Shown here piece after piece: positions 1 through 9,864 of a stretch of DNA of 64,000 bases. Below the pieces are notes generated by a model. It worked only from the letters and a program-made list of their open reading frames with translations, searched no databases and was not told the origin of the DNA. Each line of letters starts with the position of its first letter. Position 1 is the stretch's first letter. Position numbers and translations under genes: made by a program. Source of the DNA: Chitinimonas prasina (GTDB lineage: Bacteria; Pseudomonadota; Gammaproteobacteria; Burkholderiales; Chitinimonadaceae); contig NZ_BSOG01000001.1 in NCBI RefSeq assembly GCF_030160395.1, positions 338,117 through 402,116 of the forward strand. The letters are read 5' to 3'.

Positions 1-647
1 TCGGTCAGCAGGGTCTCGTATTCATCCACATAGGTGGGGAAACGCCGCGTGAAGTCTTCGATGAAATCCAGCAGCGAACCCTGGCGGTTCTCGTTCAGCT
101 GCTTAATGGCCGCCGCGTTGCGCACCTTGGATGCCTGGTACTGCGGCATGGTCTCGGGCAGATCGCGATACACACCACCAGGGCGGTAATAGGCTGCGTG
201 CATACGGGCGCCAGACACCGCCTCGTAGCAGTCCATCAGATCTTCCCGCTCGCGGAAAGCGTACAGGAACACCGTCATGGCGCCGCAATCCAGACCGTGT
301 GCGCCTATCCACATCAGGTGGTTCAGCACACGGGTGATCTCGTCGAACATGACGCGTATATACTGGGCACGGACAGGCACCTCAATGCCCATCAGCTTCT
401 CTATGGCCATGACATAGGCGTGCTCGTTGCACATCATGGATACATAGTCCAGGCGGTCCATATACGGCACCGACTGGATGAAAGTCTTGTGTTCGGCCAA
501 CTTCTCGGTAGCGCGATGGAGCAGGCCGATATGCGGGTCGGCACGCTGCACCACTTCACCATCCAGCTCCAGCACCAGGCGCAATACACCGTGCGCGGCA
601 GGATGCTGGGGACCGAAGTTCAGCGTGTAGTTCTTGATCTCAGCCAC
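1..647 (-). CDS. nuoD: NADH-quinone oxidoreductase subunit D, partial (C-terminus beyond window)
   Basis: Peripheral-arm subunit of respiratory complex I (49-kDa homologue) that helps form the quinone site. The frame reads [20 protein letters not shown] at its start, followed by recognisable NuoD segments such as [21 protein letters not shown] and [14 protein letters not shown]. About 215 of the usual ~417 residues are visible; no stop occurs before the window edge. I chose the GTG at 647-645, which overlaps the nuoC stop (642-640) by 8 bases and keeps the conserved N-terminus. Translation is probably coupled to nuoC. Identity is certain; the start codon is inferred. Confidence 0.95.
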   Translation of the reverse strand, partial: MAEIKNYTLNFGPQHPAAHGVLRLVLELDGEVVQRADPHIGLLHRATEKLAEHKTFIQSVPYMDRLDYVSMMCNEHAYVMAIEKLMGIEVPVRAQYIRVMFDEITRVLNHLMWIGAHGLDCGAMTVFLYAFREREDLMDCYEAVSGARMHAAYYRPGGVYRDLPETMPQYQASKVRNAAAIKQLNENRQGSLLDFIEDFTRRFPTYVDEYETLLT

Positions 648-1233
648 CGTAGTTCTCCTCGCGGATGATGCGCGGCGTGATTTCGCGCGGCTCGATGGTC
701 ACGGGCTGGTAGATCACCCGCCCCTGGGTCGGGTCGTAGCGCATCTCGACGTGACCGGACAGGGGGAAATCCTTGCGGAAGGGATGACCGACGAAACCAT
801 AGTCAGTCAGAATGCGACGCAGATCCGGATGACCAGTAAAGACGATGCCGTACAGATCGAACGCTTCGCGCTCAAACCAGTTGAGGCCAGGCCAGACATC
901 AATCATGGAAGGCATCACCGGCAGCTCGTCGTCGCCACAGAAGATGCGGACGCGCAGGCGCACGTTATGCACCAACGACAACAGATGGTAGACGACAGCA
1001 AAGCGTGCGCCATCCCAGCCACCGTCCTTGTAGGTGCTGTAGTCCAAACCACAAAGATCGATACAGCTCTTGAGCTGCAGCGATTCGTGATCACACAGGG
1101 TACGGGCAATCGCCGGCCAGTCGGCCACCTTGACTACCAGGGTCAATTCACCCAGTGCTTCTGTCAAGGAAACGGCCTTGTCACCCAAGGCCGTTTGCAG
1201 CGATTGTTGCAGCGCTTCGAGTTTGGTCGCCAT
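640..1233 (-). CDS. nuoC: NADH-quinone oxidoreductase subunit C
   Basis: Complex I 30-kDa subunit (197 residues), part of the hydrophilic connecting module with NuoB and NuoD. The C-terminal half holds the family signature: [20 protein letters not shown], then [28 protein letters not shown] with its RKDFPL core. As in other betaproteobacteria NuoC and NuoD are separate proteins, unlike the fused NuoCD of Escherichia coli. It lies 14 bases after nuoB and its stop overlaps the nuoD GTG start, so it sits inside one nuo operon. Confidence 0.97.
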   Translation of the reverse strand: MATKLEALQQSLQTALGDKAVSLTEALGELTLVVKVADWPAIARTLCDHESLQLKSCIDLCGLDYSTYKDGGWDGARFAVVYHLLSLVHNVRLRVRIFCGDDELPVMPSMIDVWPGLNWFEREAFDLYGIVFTGHPDLRRILTDYGFVGHPFRKDFPLSGHVEMRYDPTQGRVIYQPVTIEPREITPRIIREENYGG

Positions 1234-1247
1234 GATGCGTATCTTGG

Positions 1248-1742
1248 TTAACGCGCGATGGTATTGGTGCGCTTGATCTTGTTCTGGAGCTGTATCAGGC
1301 CATAAAGCAGGGCCTCAGCTGTCGGCGGACAGCCCGGCACGTAGACATCGACCGGCACTATGCGATCGCAACCACGCACCACGGAATAGGAATAGTGATA
1401 ATAGCCACCACCGTTGGCGCACGATCCCATGGAGAGCACCCAGCGAGGCTCCGGCATCTGGTCGTACACCTTGCGCAAGGCGGGTGCCATCTTGTTGCAA
1501 AGGGTGCCCGCAACAATCATCAGATCAGATTGACGCGGACTGGGCCGGAACACGATGCCAAAACGGTCAAGGTCATAACGGGCGGCGCCCGCATGCATCA
1601 TCTCAACCGCGCAACAGGCCAGACCAAAGGTCATGGGCCAGAGCGAGCCGGTACGTGTCCAGTTGACCACTGTATCCACCGTGGTCGTCACGAAGCCCTT
1701 TTCCATCACCCCTTGGGTAACGGGATTCTCGGCTACTCCCAT
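1248..1742 (-). CDS. nuoB: NADH-quinone oxidoreductase subunit B
   Basis: Complex I PSST subunit carrying the terminal 4Fe-4S cluster N2 that passes electrons to quinone. From the chosen ATG at 1742 the protein has 164 residues and the four expected N2 ligands: Cys43 and Cys44 (LACCAVEMM), Cys108 (MGSCANGGG) and Cys138 (VPGCPPTAE). A longer frame starting at 1763 adds seven residues with no family counterpart, whereas [17 protein letters not shown] matches the normal N-terminus. The start overlaps the end of nuoA by 10 bases, suggesting coupled translation. Confidence 0.96.
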   Translation of the reverse strand: MGVAENPVTQGVMEKGFVTTTVDTVVNWTRTGSLWPMTFGLACCAVEMMHAGAARYDLDRFGIVFRPSPRQSDLMIVAGTLCNKMAPALRKVYDQMPEPRWVLSMGSCANGGGYYHYSYSVVRGCDRIVPVDVYVPGCPPTAEALLYGLIQLQNKIKRTNTIAR

Positions 1743-2101
1743 TCCAGCGCACCTTTCATCCACTCATAGATGAAGCCAACCACCAAAATGCCGAGGAATA
1801 CCATCATAGCCAGGAAGCCGGGAAAACCGATTTCCTTGATGACAGCCGCCCACGGCAGCAGGAAGGCCACTTCAAGATCAAACAGGATAAACAGGATGGC
1901 TACGAGGTAATAACGCACATCAAACTGCATGCGCGCATCCTCGAACGCCTCAAAGCCGCATTCGTAGGGAGAGAGCTTTTCCGAGTCAGGACGATTGGTG
2001 CCCAGCAGCAGGCCAACCACCTTGCCCAGCGCCATAGGGGCAACACCAACCAGCAGACCCACCACCATGAATAGCAGGACCGGGAAGTAGTTCTCGAGCA
2101 T
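1733..2101 (-). CDS. nuoA: NADH-quinone oxidoreductase subunit A
   Basis: Small membrane subunit of complex I (122 residues, ND3 homologue) with three hydrophobic helices near residues 6-28, 62-84 and 92-114. The conserved loop [24 protein letters not shown] contains the functionally important Cys. A GGGAG Shine-Dalgarno lies 6 bases before the ATG. It is the first nuo gene, just downstream of tRNA-Leu; the 106-base gap is where an operon promoter could lie, though read-through from secG is also possible. Confidence 0.96.
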   Translation of the reverse strand: MLENYFPVLLFMVVGLLVGVAPMALGKVVGLLLGTNRPDSEKLSPYECGFEAFEDARMQFDVRYYLVAILFILFDLEVAFLLPWAAVIKEIGFPGFLAMMVFLGILVVGFIYEWMKGALEWE

Positions 2102-2207
2102 GGAAGCTCCCAGGTACGGTTTACAAGTTTATTAGACGTGATGGAAGTCTAGCTTCCATTGACACCATGGCAACCACAATAGACGGTTAACCATGGATTT
2201 TAGAATT

Positions 2208-2292
2208 TGGTGCCGACAGTGAGACTCGAACTCACACAGCTTGCGCCACTACCCCCTCAAGATAGCGTGTCTACCAATTTCACCATGTCGGC
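2208..2292 (-). tRNA. tRNA-Leu (anticodon GAG)
   Basis: On the minus strand the 85-nt sequence begins GCCGACATGGTG and ends CACTGTCGGCACCA. The 7-bp acceptor stem GCCGACA/TGTCGGC is perfect, discriminator A and an encoded CCA are present. The anticodon stem CTATC/GGTAG encloses loop TTGAGGG, giving anticodon GAG. A long variable arm and the GTTCGAG T-loop fit a class II tRNA-Leu. Its place between secG and nuoA matches the conserved proteobacterial order. Confidence 0.95.
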
Positions 2293-2330
2293 AGCGGACC
2301 AAATTTTTGAACAGCTTTTTTGAACAACAA

Positions 2331-2699
2331 TCAGTTCGGAATACTACCCTGCTTGCTGTCTTGCGCTGGAGCAACCGGTGCAGCCTGCTTGTCGGCAGCA
2401 GGCTTATCACCCACCACAGTCGACATCACACCCGCATCCGCCTTACCCATTGGCCTGGATTCGATAAGAACCAAACCAATCAAAGAAGCGAAGAAGATTG
2501 TAGCACAGTATTTGGTGGCCCTACTCAGGAAATTTGCCGAACCACTGGAACCAAACAAACTACCCGCAGAGCCAGTACCAAAAGCCGCACCCGCATCAGC
2601 ACCCTTACCCTGCTGCAACAGCACCAGCACGATAACGCCCACAGCCGCCAACAAGTTGACAACCTGGATCAGGCTTTTCCACAAATGTAAGTCTTCCAT
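2331..2699 (-). CDS. secG: Protein-export membrane protein SecG
   Basis: Auxiliary subunit of the SecYEG translocon that speeds SecA-driven export. The protein (122 residues) has two hydrophobic segments (about 10-28 and 62-80) linked by the typical loop VLLQQGKGADAGAAFGTGSA and SGSANFLSRATK. A low-complexity Ala/Pro/Gln tail of about 40 residues follows, as is common in betaproteobacteria. It starts 6 bases after tpiA and lies just before tRNA-Leu, so it is probably cotranscribed with tpiA. Confidence 0.95.
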   Translation of the reverse strand: MEDLHLWKSLIQVVNLLAAVGVIVLVLLQQGKGADAGAAFGTGSAGSLFGSSGSANFLSRATKYCATIFFASLIGLVLIESRPMGKADAGVMSTVVGDKPAADKQAAPVAPAQDSKQGSIPN

Positions 2700-2705
2700 A
2701 CCCTC

Positions 2706-3431
2706 TCAACCCGCAGCGCGACATATCGCGCCGAATTCTCTTGCATCCAGCGAAGCACCACCCACCAACACACCATCCACAGCCGTCAGAGCCATGATGT
2801 CGGCAGCATTGCTCGCCTTGACACTGCCACCATAAAGCACCGCATACGCGGGACCAAGGCAGCGCTTGATAAACTCATGCATGGACGAAATCTGCTCATT
2901 CGAAGCAGCACGCCCCGTACCTATCGCCCAGACCGGTTCGTAAGCCACGCAAAACCGCTCTGGACCCGCCCCCCGCGCCATCAGCGTATGCAGCTGCGCG
3001 AGTTGCGATTCTATTCTTGCCTCAGCCCCGCCCGAATCACGCTCTGCCAGGGTCTCACCCACGCAGAATACGCCAAACAGACCCACCTCCAGCAGCCGCG
3101 CCAGCTTAGTAATCACCGCAGCATCCGTCTCGGCAAAATACCGGCGGCGCTCCGAGTGACCCACAATCGCCAGACTGCAGCCCACATCCTTGAGCATGCG
3201 GGCAGACACCTCGCCAGTGTAGGCACCATCACCATACTCACTGACATTCTGCGCACCCACCCTGATGGGCGATGCAGCCAACCTGCCTACCGCAGCAGAC
3301 AGATAGGGCATCGGCACGCAAACCGACACATCGGCGGAAAAGCGCTCCACAGACAACTGATCAAGGACCTCGCCTATCACAGCAGCCGAGCCATTCATCT
3401 TCCAGTTGCCGACCACCTGCTTGCGCATCAT
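2706..3431 (-). CDS. tpiA: Triosephosphate isomerase
   Basis: Interconverts dihydroxyacetone phosphate and glyceraldehyde 3-phosphate in glycolysis and gluconeogenesis (cytosolic TIM barrel). At 241 residues it is slightly shorter than E. coli TpiA (255). The catalytic set is complete: Lys11 in NWKMNG, His92 in GHSERR, Glu165 in YEPVWAIGTG, plus the phosphate-binding YGGSVKASN loop. Two adjacent ATG codons are possible starts. Gene order tpiA-secG-tRNA-Leu-nuo is conserved in proteobacteria. Confidence 0.96.
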   Translation of the reverse strand: MMRKQVVGNWKMNGSAAVIGEVLDQLSVERFSADVSVCVPMPYLSAAVGRLAASPIRVGAQNVSEYGDGAYTGEVSARMLKDVGCSLAIVGHSERRRYFAETDAAVITKLARLLEVGLFGVFCVGETLAERDSGGAEARIESQLAQLHTLMARGAGPERFCVAYEPVWAIGTGRAASNEQISSMHEFIKRCLGPAYAVLYGGSVKASNAADIMALTAVDGVLVGGASLDAREFGAICRAAG

Positions 3432-3526
3432 CGGTACCTATCCACACCCAGCAAAGGCCGCGCATTCTACAGGGTCGCCCGGCAGCGCGTCAAACCGGCG
3501 CGACATCAAACAACCCGCCGCAAAAG

Positions 3527-3560
3527 TTGTAATGTGGCTGAAATATACGATGATTATCAT
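3527..3560 (+). promoter_or_regulatory. Candidate Pho box and -10 upstream of pstS
   Basis: Two 7-mers, TTGTAAT (3527-3533) and CTGAAAT (3538-3544), are separated by 4 bases and each match the PhoB half-site CTGTCAT at 5 of 7 positions. A -10-like TATCAT (3555-3560) begins 10 bases after the second half-site, the spacing typical of PhoB-activated promoters. The match is imperfect, so PhoB control of pstS is inferred from gene identity plus this arrangement. The rest of 3432-3664 shows nothing else I can name. Confidence 0.45.
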
Positions 3561-3664
3561 CACTTCCGTTTGCAGAGCCTAGGCAGTAGAACAGGGCCTT
3601 ACCAGCCGCCGGCTTCGCGAGTTATCCGCACTATCGGAACAGTCAAATCAAACGGAGAGTCACC

Positions 3665-4702
3665 ATGTACCAGTCCCTTGGCCGCAAAATGGTCGCCATC
3701 GCCATCATGAGCCTGGGTGTTGCCCACGCCGCCGACATCACCGGTGCCGGTGCCAGCTTCCCGTATCCACTGTACTCCAAGTGGGCCGAGGTATATAAGC
3801 AGAAGACCGGCAACGGCCTCAACTACCAGTCCATCGGTTCGGGCGGCGGCATCAAGCAGATACAGGCCAAGACCGTTGATTTTGGCGCCTCCGACGCCCC
3901 GATGAAGCCCGAAGAGTTGAGCAAGCACGGCCTGCAGCAGTTCCCCACTGTCATGGGCGGTGTAGTGCCGGTTTACAACCTCCCCGGCGTTGCCGCCGGC
4001 CAGGTCAAGCTGACCCCAGCAGTATTGGCAGATATTTACCTGGGCAAGATCAAGTCCTGGAACGACCCCGCCATCGCTGCCTTGAACAAGGGTGTCACCC
4101 TGCCAGCCCTGGCGATCAACATCGTTCGCCGCGCTGATGGTTCGGGCACCACCTTCATCTTCACCAACTACCTGTCCAAGGTTAGCCCTGAGTGGAAATC
4201 CAAGGTCGGCGAAGGCACGGCAGTGGCCTGGCCTGCCGGTATCGGTGGCAAGGGCAATGAAGGGGTTGCGGCCTACGTCCAGCGCCTCAAGGGTGCCATA
4301 GGTTATGTGGAATACGCCTATGCCAAGAAGAACAAGCTGAGCCACGTTGCCCTGCAGAACAAGGATGGTGCCTACGTGCACCCGAGCGAAGAGTCGTTCA
4401 AGGCCGCCGCCGCCTATGCCGACTGGAAGAACGCCCCCGGCTTCTACGAAATCCTCACCAATGAGCCCGGCAAGAACTCCTGGCCCATCGTCGGTGCCAC
4501 CTTTGTGCTGATGCACAAGAAGCAGGACAAGGTCGCCAACGCCCAGGAAGTGCTGAAGTTCTTTGACTGGGCCTATAGCGCAGAAGCCGACAAGATGGCC
4601 CTGGATCTGGACTACATCCCCATGCCGGATGAAGTCGTTGCCCAGATCAAGGCTTCCTGGAAGCAAATGACTGACACAGCCGGAACCATCGTTCTGAAGT
4701 AA
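3665..4702 (+). CDS. pstS: Phosphate ABC transporter substrate-binding protein PstS
   Basis: Periplasmic high-affinity phosphate receptor (345 residues). A Sec signal peptide ends near AHA-ADIT (residue ~23); the mature protein opens with ITGAGASFPYPLYSKW. Phosphate-contact segments are conserved: GSGGGIKQI, DFGASDAP, RRADGSGTTFIFTNYL and AIGYVEYAYA. It heads pstSCAB. The large gap and hairpins between pstS and pstC fit higher expression of the binding protein than of the permease. Confidence 0.97.
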   Translation: MYQSLGRKMVAIAIMSLGVAHAADITGAGASFPYPLYSKWAEVYKQKTGNGLNYQSIGSGGGIKQIQAKTVDFGASDAPMKPEELSKHGLQQFPTVMGGVVPVYNLPGVAAGQVKLTPAVLADIYLGKIKSWNDPAIAALNKGVTLPALAINIVRRADGSGTTFIFTNYLSKVSPEWKSKVGEGTAVAWPAGIGGKGNEGVAAYVQRLKGAIGYVEYAYAKKNKLSHVALQNKDGAYVHPSEESFKAAAAYADWKNAPGFYEILTNEPGKNSWPIVGATFVLMHKKQDKVANAQEVLKFFDWAYSAEADKMALDLDYIPMPDEVVAQIKASWKQMTDTAGTIVLK

Positions 4703-4746
4703 ACTCAGCGCCCTTTCCGCATCCCCGGGTGCGGAATCGCAAGCCA

Positions 4747-4781
4747 CGGCAGGGATTGATGACGTTCATCAATGCCTGCCG
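4747..4781 (+). terminator. Strong pstS-pstC intergenic hairpin (possible partial terminator or mRNA stabiliser)
   Basis: A 16-bp stem (4747-4762 with 4766-4781) closed by a 3-nt loop has a single mismatch. It is followed by CTTTGTTCG, only a weak T-run. A second, smaller hairpin, TTCCGCA (4715-4721) with TGCGGAA (4730-4736), precedes it. Located right after pstS and 27 bases before pstC, it could trim or attenuate read-through so that PstS exceeds PstCAB. It could instead be a processing site. Confidence 0.55.
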
Positions 4782-4808
4782 CTTTGTTCGTAACAACGCG
4801 AGAAGCCC

Positions 4809-5807
4809 ATGCCCGAAAAAGCCCGACCACCGCGCTTCCAACTGGCTGATGCCGTATTTTTCAATCTGACCCGTGGCGCAGCCTTCCTGGTCCTGGCGCT
4901 GCTGACCGGCATCATATTGTCGCTGGTGCATGGCAGTTGGGATTCCATTACCCACTTCGGCTACAATTTTATCTTTTCCTCGTCCTGGGATCCGGTTGCC
5001 GAGGAGTTTGGTGCCTGGCGGCCCATCCAGGGCACCCTGATCACCTCCTTCATCGCGCTGCTGATCGCCGTGCCAGTGAGCTTCGGCATTGCCCTGTTCC
5101 TGACCGAACTGGCGCCTGCCTGGCTGCGTCGCCCACTGGGCATCGCCATCGAACTGCTGGCGGGCATCCCCTCCATCATCTACGGCATCTGGGGTCTCTT
5201 CGTCGTCGCCCCCATCCTAATGGATGGCCTGCCCATCAAGCTGGGCGAGAGCGTGCTATTCACCATACCGCCCATCCAGCCTTGGCTGACCGAAGCCACG
5301 TCCGGCATTCCACTTATAGGCAAACTGTTTGACGGGCCACCGTTCGGGATAGGCATGTTCACGGCCGGCCTGATCCTCGCCATCATGATCATTCCCTACA
5401 TCGCCTCGGTCATGCGCGACGTGTTCGAGATCGTCCCCACCATGCTAAAGGAATCAGCATATGGCCTGGGTGCCACGACTTGGGAGGTAGTGTGGAACGT
5501 GGTGTTGCCCTACACCCGTAGCGGCGTCATCGGCGGCATCATGCTGGGCTTGGGGCGCGCGCTAGGTGAAACCATGGCCGTCACCTTCGTCATCGGCAAC
5601 TCCTACGACGCCATCGAGTCGCTATTCCACCCCGGCAACTCCATCGCCTCCATCCTGGCCAACGAGTTCGCCGAAGCCAGCGCTGCCCTCCATTACGGCG
5701 CCCTGATCGAGATGGGCCTGATACTCTTCCTCATCACCTTCGTGGTGCTGTCCTGCTCCAAACTGCTGTTGCTGCGCCTGCAAAAGGGCGATGGCAGCCA
5801 CAGCTGA
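4809..5807 (+). CDS. pstC: Phosphate ABC transporter permease PstC
   Basis: Inner-membrane permease of the Pst importer (332 residues; E. coli PstC 319). It has an N-terminal helix ([17 protein letters not shown]), several further hydrophobic helices, and the binding-protein-dependent transport fold. The EAA-like coupling loop is [21 protein letters not shown] followed by [20 protein letters not shown]. An extra segment around residues 145-175 ([22 protein letters not shown]) lies between helices. It is followed 17 bases later by pstA. Confidence 0.96.
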   Translation: MPEKARPPRFQLADAVFFNLTRGAAFLVLALLTGIILSLVHGSWDSITHFGYNFIFSSSWDPVAEEFGAWRPIQGTLITSFIALLIAVPVSFGIALFLTELAPAWLRRPLGIAIELLAGIPSIIYGIWGLFVVAPILMDGLPIKLGESVLFTIPPIQPWLTEATSGIPLIGKLFDGPPFGIGMFTAGLILAIMIIPYIASVMRDVFEIVPTMLKESAYGLGATTWEVVWNVVLPYTRSGVIGGIMLGLGRALGETMAVTFVIGNSYDAIESLFHPGNSIASILANEFAEASAALHYGALIEMGLILFLITFVVLSCSKLLLLRLQKGDGSHS

Positions 5808-5824
5808 GCACGGGGATACTAGAT

Positions 5825-6670
5825 ATGAACCAGTCACTCTACCTGCGCCGTCGCCTCATCAACGGCTTCAATCTCACCATGTCCACACTGACCATGCTGT
5901 TCGGTCTGTTCTGGCTGTCGTGGATACTCTTCACCCTGTTCAGCAATGGCTTGTCCGCCATCAACCTGGACGTATTCCTCCACGATACCCCGGCTCCGGA
6001 TAGCGAAGGTGGTGGCCTGCGCAATGCCATCTTCGGCAGCCTCATGATGGCAGCCGGCGGCACCGCCATCGGCACACCGATAGGCATCATGGCTGGTATC
6101 TACCTGGCCGAGTACGGCCAGCGTGGCTGGCTGGCCCCGACAGCGCGCTTCATCAACGACATCCTGCTGTCGGCCCCATCCATCGTGATCGGTCTGTTTG
6201 TGTGGATTGCCTATGTTCAGCATGTGGGCCACTTCTCCGCCTGGGCTGGCAGCTTTGCACTGGCCCTGCTGGTGATACCCGTGGTACTGCGCACCACCGA
6301 AAACATGTTACGGCTGGTTCCCCACAGCATGCGCGAGGCCGCCTATGCCTTGGGCGCACCGCGCTGGAAGGTGGTGACTGCTGTCACCCTGCGCGCCTCC
6401 AAGGCCGGCGTGCTCACCGGCATCCTGCTCGCCGTGTCGCGTATCTCTGGCGAGACCGCGCCGCTGCTGTTCACCGCACTCAACAACCAGTTCTTCAGCG
6501 CCGACATGAACGCGCCCATGGCCAACCTGCCGGTGGTGATCTTCCGCTTTGCCATGAGCCCGCACGACAACTGGATCAAGCTGGCCTGGGCCGCTGCCCT
6601 GATCGTGACCCTGGCGGTACTGGCGCTCAATATTATTGCCCGCGTGCTGCTCAAGAAAGACCAAGCCTAA
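5825..6670 (+). CDS. pstA: Phosphate ABC transporter permease PstA
   Basis: Second inner-membrane permease of the Pst system, pairing with PstC around the phosphate path (281 residues). An N-terminal helix (~20-40) is followed by the transport domain; the coupling loop reads [21 protein letters not shown] and then [20 protein letters not shown]. Its Arg/Glu-rich turn is typical of PstA. The gene sits between pstC and pstB with short gaps, consistent with one transcript. Confidence 0.96.
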   Translation: MNQSLYLRRRLINGFNLTMSTLTMLFGLFWLSWILFTLFSNGLSAINLDVFLHDTPAPDSEGGGLRNAIFGSLMMAAGGTAIGTPIGIMAGIYLAEYGQRGWLAPTARFINDILLSAPSIVIGLFVWIAYVQHVGHFSAWAGSFALALLVIPVVLRTTENMLRLVPHSMREAAYALGAPRWKVVTAVTLRASKAGVLTGILLAVSRISGETAPLLFTALNNQFFSADMNAPMANLPVVIFRFAMSPHDNWIKLAWAAALIVTLAVLALNIIARVLLKKDQA

Positions 6671-6708
6671 GCCGGCCGACTGACGACATTGCAAGAAAGT
6701 CCAACACC

Positions 6709-7479
6709 ATGACCGCGACCTCCTCCACGCCCAAACTGGCTGTCCGTAGCTTGAACTTCTACTACGGTAATTTCCATGCGCTGAAGAACATCCATCTCGA
6801 CATCCCCGAGAAAAAAGTCACCGCCTTCATCGGCCCTTCCGGCTGCGGTAAGTCAACCCTGCTGCGCACCTTCAATCGCATGTACGATCTCTACCCCAAG
6901 CTCCGCGCCGAGGGTGAGATCCTGCTGAATGGCGAGAATGTGCTGAACAGCCAGACCGACCTGAACATGTTGCGCGCCAAGGTCGGCATGGTGTTCCAGA
7001 AACCCACCCCCTTCCCCATGTCCATTTACGACAACATCGCCTTTGGCGTGAAGCTCTACGAAAAGCTGAGCCGCGCCGAGATGGACGACCGCGTGGAATG
7101 GGCACTGCAAAAGGCTGCGCTGTGGAATGAGGTCAAGGACAAGCTGCGGCAGTCTGGCCTGGGTCTGTCCGGCGGTCAGCAGCAGCGTCTTTGCATCGCT
7201 CGCGCCGTGGCCGTGAAGCCCGAAGTGCTGTTGCTGGATGAACCCACCTCGGCGCTGGACCCCATCTCCACCGCCCATATCGAGGAGCTGGTGCACGAGC
7301 TCAAGCAGGACTACACCATCGCCATGGTGACGCACAATATGCAGCAGGCCGCTCGGGTCTCGGATATCACCGCCTATATGTACCTGGGCGAGTTGGTCGA
7401 AGTGGGTGGGACCGACCAAATATTCACCAAGCCGGCGCGTAAGGAAACAGAAGACTACATCACCGGCAAGTTCGGCTAG
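6709..7479 (+). CDS. pstB: Phosphate ABC transporter ATP-binding protein PstB
   Basis: Cytoplasmic ATPase that drives phosphate import (256 residues; E. coli PstB 257). Walker A is GPSGCGKST, the signature is LSGGQQQR, Walker B is [12 protein letters not shown] and the switch His lies in MVTHNMQQA. The ATG at 6709 was chosen because [20 protein letters not shown] matches family length; the open frame upstream overlaps pstA and is not coding. No phoU follows: a terminator separates pstB from convergent glmM. Confidence 0.97.
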   Translation: MTATSSTPKLAVRSLNFYYGNFHALKNIHLDIPEKKVTAFIGPSGCGKSTLLRTFNRMYDLYPKLRAEGEILLNGENVLNSQTDLNMLRAKVGMVFQKPTPFPMSIYDNIAFGVKLYEKLSRAEMDDRVEWALQKAALWNEVKDKLRQSGLGLSGGQQQRLCIARAVAVKPEVLLLDEPTSALDPISTAHIEELVHELKQDYTIAMVTHNMQQAARVSDITAYMYLGELVEVGGTDQIFTKPARKETEDYITGKFG

Positions 7480-7517
7480 TCCATATGCCACAGAGGGCGC
7501 CCCTGCGCCTTCCTGGC

Positions 7518-7555
7518 AAGCAAAAGGCGACGGTTGCAACCGTCGCCTTTTGCTT
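7518..7555. terminator. Bidirectional terminator between pstB and glmM
   Basis: A perfect 18-bp inverted repeat (7518-7535 with 7538-7555) contains AAAAGGCGACGGTT on the left arm and its complement on the right. Runs of A on one side and T on the other let it work for both converging transcripts, pstB (plus) and glmM (minus). Confidence 0.9.
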
Positions 7556-7573
7556 TATCTATCGCGCGCCCGG

Positions 7574-8923
7574 CTACAAGGCAGCCTGCGCCACCACTTC
7601 AGACAAGCGCTCTGCCCAGCGCTCGGTCAGTGCCATATCGTCAGCCTCCACCATCACCCGTAGCACCGGCTCGGTACCCGAGGGGCGCAGCAACACCCTG
7701 CCCCGACCGGACAACTCGCATTCGGCCTCGACAAGGGCAGCCTGTATGGTAAGGCTGTCGCGGAAATCAAAGCCTTTTTGTATCTTCACATTGCGCAGTA
7801 TCTGCGGATAGATCGTCAGATCGGCGCAGAACTCAGCTAGGCTGCGGCCCGACAGTCGCACGGCAGCCAACACCTGCAGGGCAGAAACTATGCCGTCTCC
7901 AGTGCTGTGCTTGTCCAGGCACAGCAGGTGGCCAGAATTCTCACCACCCAGCTGCCAACCTTTTTCCTTCAACACCTCCAGCACATAGCGGTCACCCACT
8001 TTTGCCCGGGCAAACGGGATATCCAACCGTGCCAGCGCATGCTCCAGCCCCAGGTTGGACATCAGCGTCCCCACGGCGCCACCCTGCAGCAGCTGCTGCT
8101 CCTGGCGGAAGCGCGCCATCACATAGAGCAGCTGGTCGCCGTCGTAGAGGCGCCCCTCGCTGTCGGCCATCATCAGGCGGTCGCCGTCACCATCCAGGGC
8201 AATGCCGAAATCGGCTTTCTCGGCCAGCACCCGCTGGCGCATGGCCTCTGGCTCGGTAGCCCCCACGCCCTCGTTGATGTTGAGGCCATTGGGCTGGTTG
8301 CCCATGGCAATGACATCCGCGCCCAACTCATCAAACACATGCGGCGCAATCTGATAGCCCGCGCCATGGGCGCAATCGACCACGATCCTGACCCCGCGCA
8401 GGTCGTACTCATTTGGGAAGGTGCTCTTGCAGAATTCAATGTAGCGACCCGCCGCATCCACTACCCGCCACGCCTTGCCCAGCTGGTCAGCCGCCACGCA
8501 GCTGAGCGGCCTGTCCAGCTCAGCCTCGATCTCCAGCTCCACGGCATCGTCGAGCTTGAGCCCGCCTTCGCCAAAGAACTTGATCCCGTTGTCCTCAAAG
8601 GGGTTGTGCGAGGCCGAGATCACCACGCCGGCCGAAAGGCGCAGGGCACGGGTCAGGTAAGCAACGCCCGGGGTAGTCAGCGGCCCCGTCAGGTGTACAT
8701 CCACGCCGGCAGCCGACAGGCCCGCCTGCAGCGCAGACTCCAACATATAGCCCGATATCCGGGTGTCCTTGCCTATCAGCACCGCAGCATGGATACCACC
8801 GCCCCTGCGGGCAGACAGCACCTTGCCGGCGGCATAGCCCAGCCGCATGGCAAAGTCCGGGGTAATCGGGTAGTCACCCACGCGGCCACGCACGCCATCC
8901 GTGCCGAAGTATTTCCTGCTCAT
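7574..8923 (-). CDS. glmM: Phosphoglucosamine mutase
   Basis: Converts glucosamine 6-phosphate to glucosamine 1-phosphate, feeding UDP-GlcNAc for peptidoglycan and LPS. The protein is 449 residues from the ATG at 8923; a GTG two codons upstream is possible, but the GGGAG ribosome site is spaced correctly only for the ATG. Family marks: [10 protein letters not shown] start, phosphoserine loop ISASHNP (~102-108), metal loop DGDGDR, sugar loop GGENSGH and phosphate loop RPSGTEP. It ends the rlmE-ftsH-folP-glmM block. Confidence 0.96.
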   Translation of the reverse strand: MSRKYFGTDGVRGRVGDYPITPDFAMRLGYAAGKVLSARRGGGIHAAVLIGKDTRISGYMLESALQAGLSAAGVDVHLTGPLTTPGVAYLTRALRLSAGVVISASHNPFEDNGIKFFGEGGLKLDDAVELEIEAELDRPLSCVAADQLGKAWRVVDAAGRYIEFCKSTFPNEYDLRGVRIVVDCAHGAGYQIAPHVFDELGADVIAMGNQPNGLNINEGVGATEPEAMRQRVLAEKADFGIALDGDGDRLMMADSEGRLYDGDQLLYVMARFRQEQQLLQGGAVGTLMSNLGLEHALARLDIPFARAKVGDRYVLEVLKEKGWQLGGENSGHLLCLDKHSTGDGIVSALQVLAAVRLSGRSLAEFCADLTIYPQILRNVKIQKGFDFRDSLTIQAALVEAECELSGRGRVLLRPSGTEPVLRVMVEADDMALTERWAERLSEVVAQAAL

Positions 8924-8966
8924 GCTCACTCCCTGCTTTGGTCCGCCATGTTCGCCATGGCATAGT

Positions 8967-9815
8967 TTATGGTTGGGCGCCAGGGTTGGGTGCCAGCGCC
9001 GCCGCTATTGTTAGCGCATCCACCGTATCGCGTACCGCGTGTACCCGCAAGACACCTGCCCCTGCCTGGGCGGCCAGCAGCGCCGCCGCAACACTGGCCG
9101 CATCGCGTTGCGCAGCCGGCCTGTCATCCAATAGCCTGCCCAGCATGGACTTGCGCGACACCCCCACCAACAGCGGGTTACCCAGCCCCACCAGTGTGGA
9201 CAAGGCCTGGAACAGCGCGATATTGTGGTCCAGCGTCTTGCCAAAGCCAAAGCCGGGGTCCAACACAATACGCTCGGGCGCCATGCCTGCTGCCAGCGCC
9301 AACGCCCGGCGCTGACGCAGGTAGTCGCTGACTTCCTGCACCACATCCTGGTATTGCGGCTCGGCCTGCATGCTTTGCGGCTCGCCCTGCTTGTGCATCA
9401 AGCAGACTGCTGCCGCACTGTCGGCCACTGCTGCCAACGCACCGGGTGCCTCCAGCGCGGCAATATCGTTGACCATATCCACCCCCAGCGCCAGCGCCGC
9501 ACGTATCACCTCGGTCTTGCGGGTATCGATGGATAGGGGCACCTGCCATTGCACCAGCTCGCGCAAAACCGGCAGCACCCGCGCAAGCTCTGCCTCCACG
9601 CCAACCTGGGGCGCCCCCGGGCGGGTGGATTCGCCACCGATATCCAGGATATCCGCCCCCTCATCCAGCAATTGCCGGGCGTGCGCCAGCGCGGCAGGCA
9701 AGGCATCGTAGCGTCCGCCATCCGAAAAGGAATCCGGCGTCACGTTGACGATGCCCATGACCAAGGGTCGATTAAGGGTAAGCCGGAAACGTCCGGCGTG
9801 GAGCAATGTGGACAT
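8967..9815 (-). CDS. folP: Dihydropteroate synthase
   Basis: Condenses p-aminobenzoate with hydroxymethyldihydropterin pyrophosphate in folate synthesis; target of sulfonamides. Motifs in order: [52 protein letters not shown] and VGVSRKSML, giving a complete TIM-barrel DHPS of 282 residues. A GTG at 9827 would add four residues; the ATG at 9815 looks more natural but neither has a strong ribosome site. It sits 49 bases after ftsH and 43 bases before glmM. Confidence 0.95.
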   Translation of the reverse strand: MSTLLHAGRFRLTLNRPLVMGIVNVTPDSFSDGGRYDALPAALAHARQLLDEGADILDIGGESTRPGAPQVGVEAELARVLPVLRELVQWQVPLSIDTRKTEVIRAALALGVDMVNDIAALEAPGALAAVADSAAAVCLMHKQGEPQSMQAEPQYQDVVQEVSDYLRQRRALALAAGMAPERIVLDPGFGFGKTLDHNIALFQALSTLVGLGNPLLVGVSRKSMLGRLLDDRPAAQRDAASVAAALLAAQAGAGVLRVHAVRDTVDALTIAAALAPNPGAQP

Positions 9816-9864
9816 GACAGAAAGCACAACAGCGGGACATGCCCGCTGCTGTATTTGCTTGGTG

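Noticed and set aside
3599-4747. A 382-codon minus-strand frame opposite pstS
   Set aside because: pstS is unmistakable on the plus strand; the antisense protein shows no domain.
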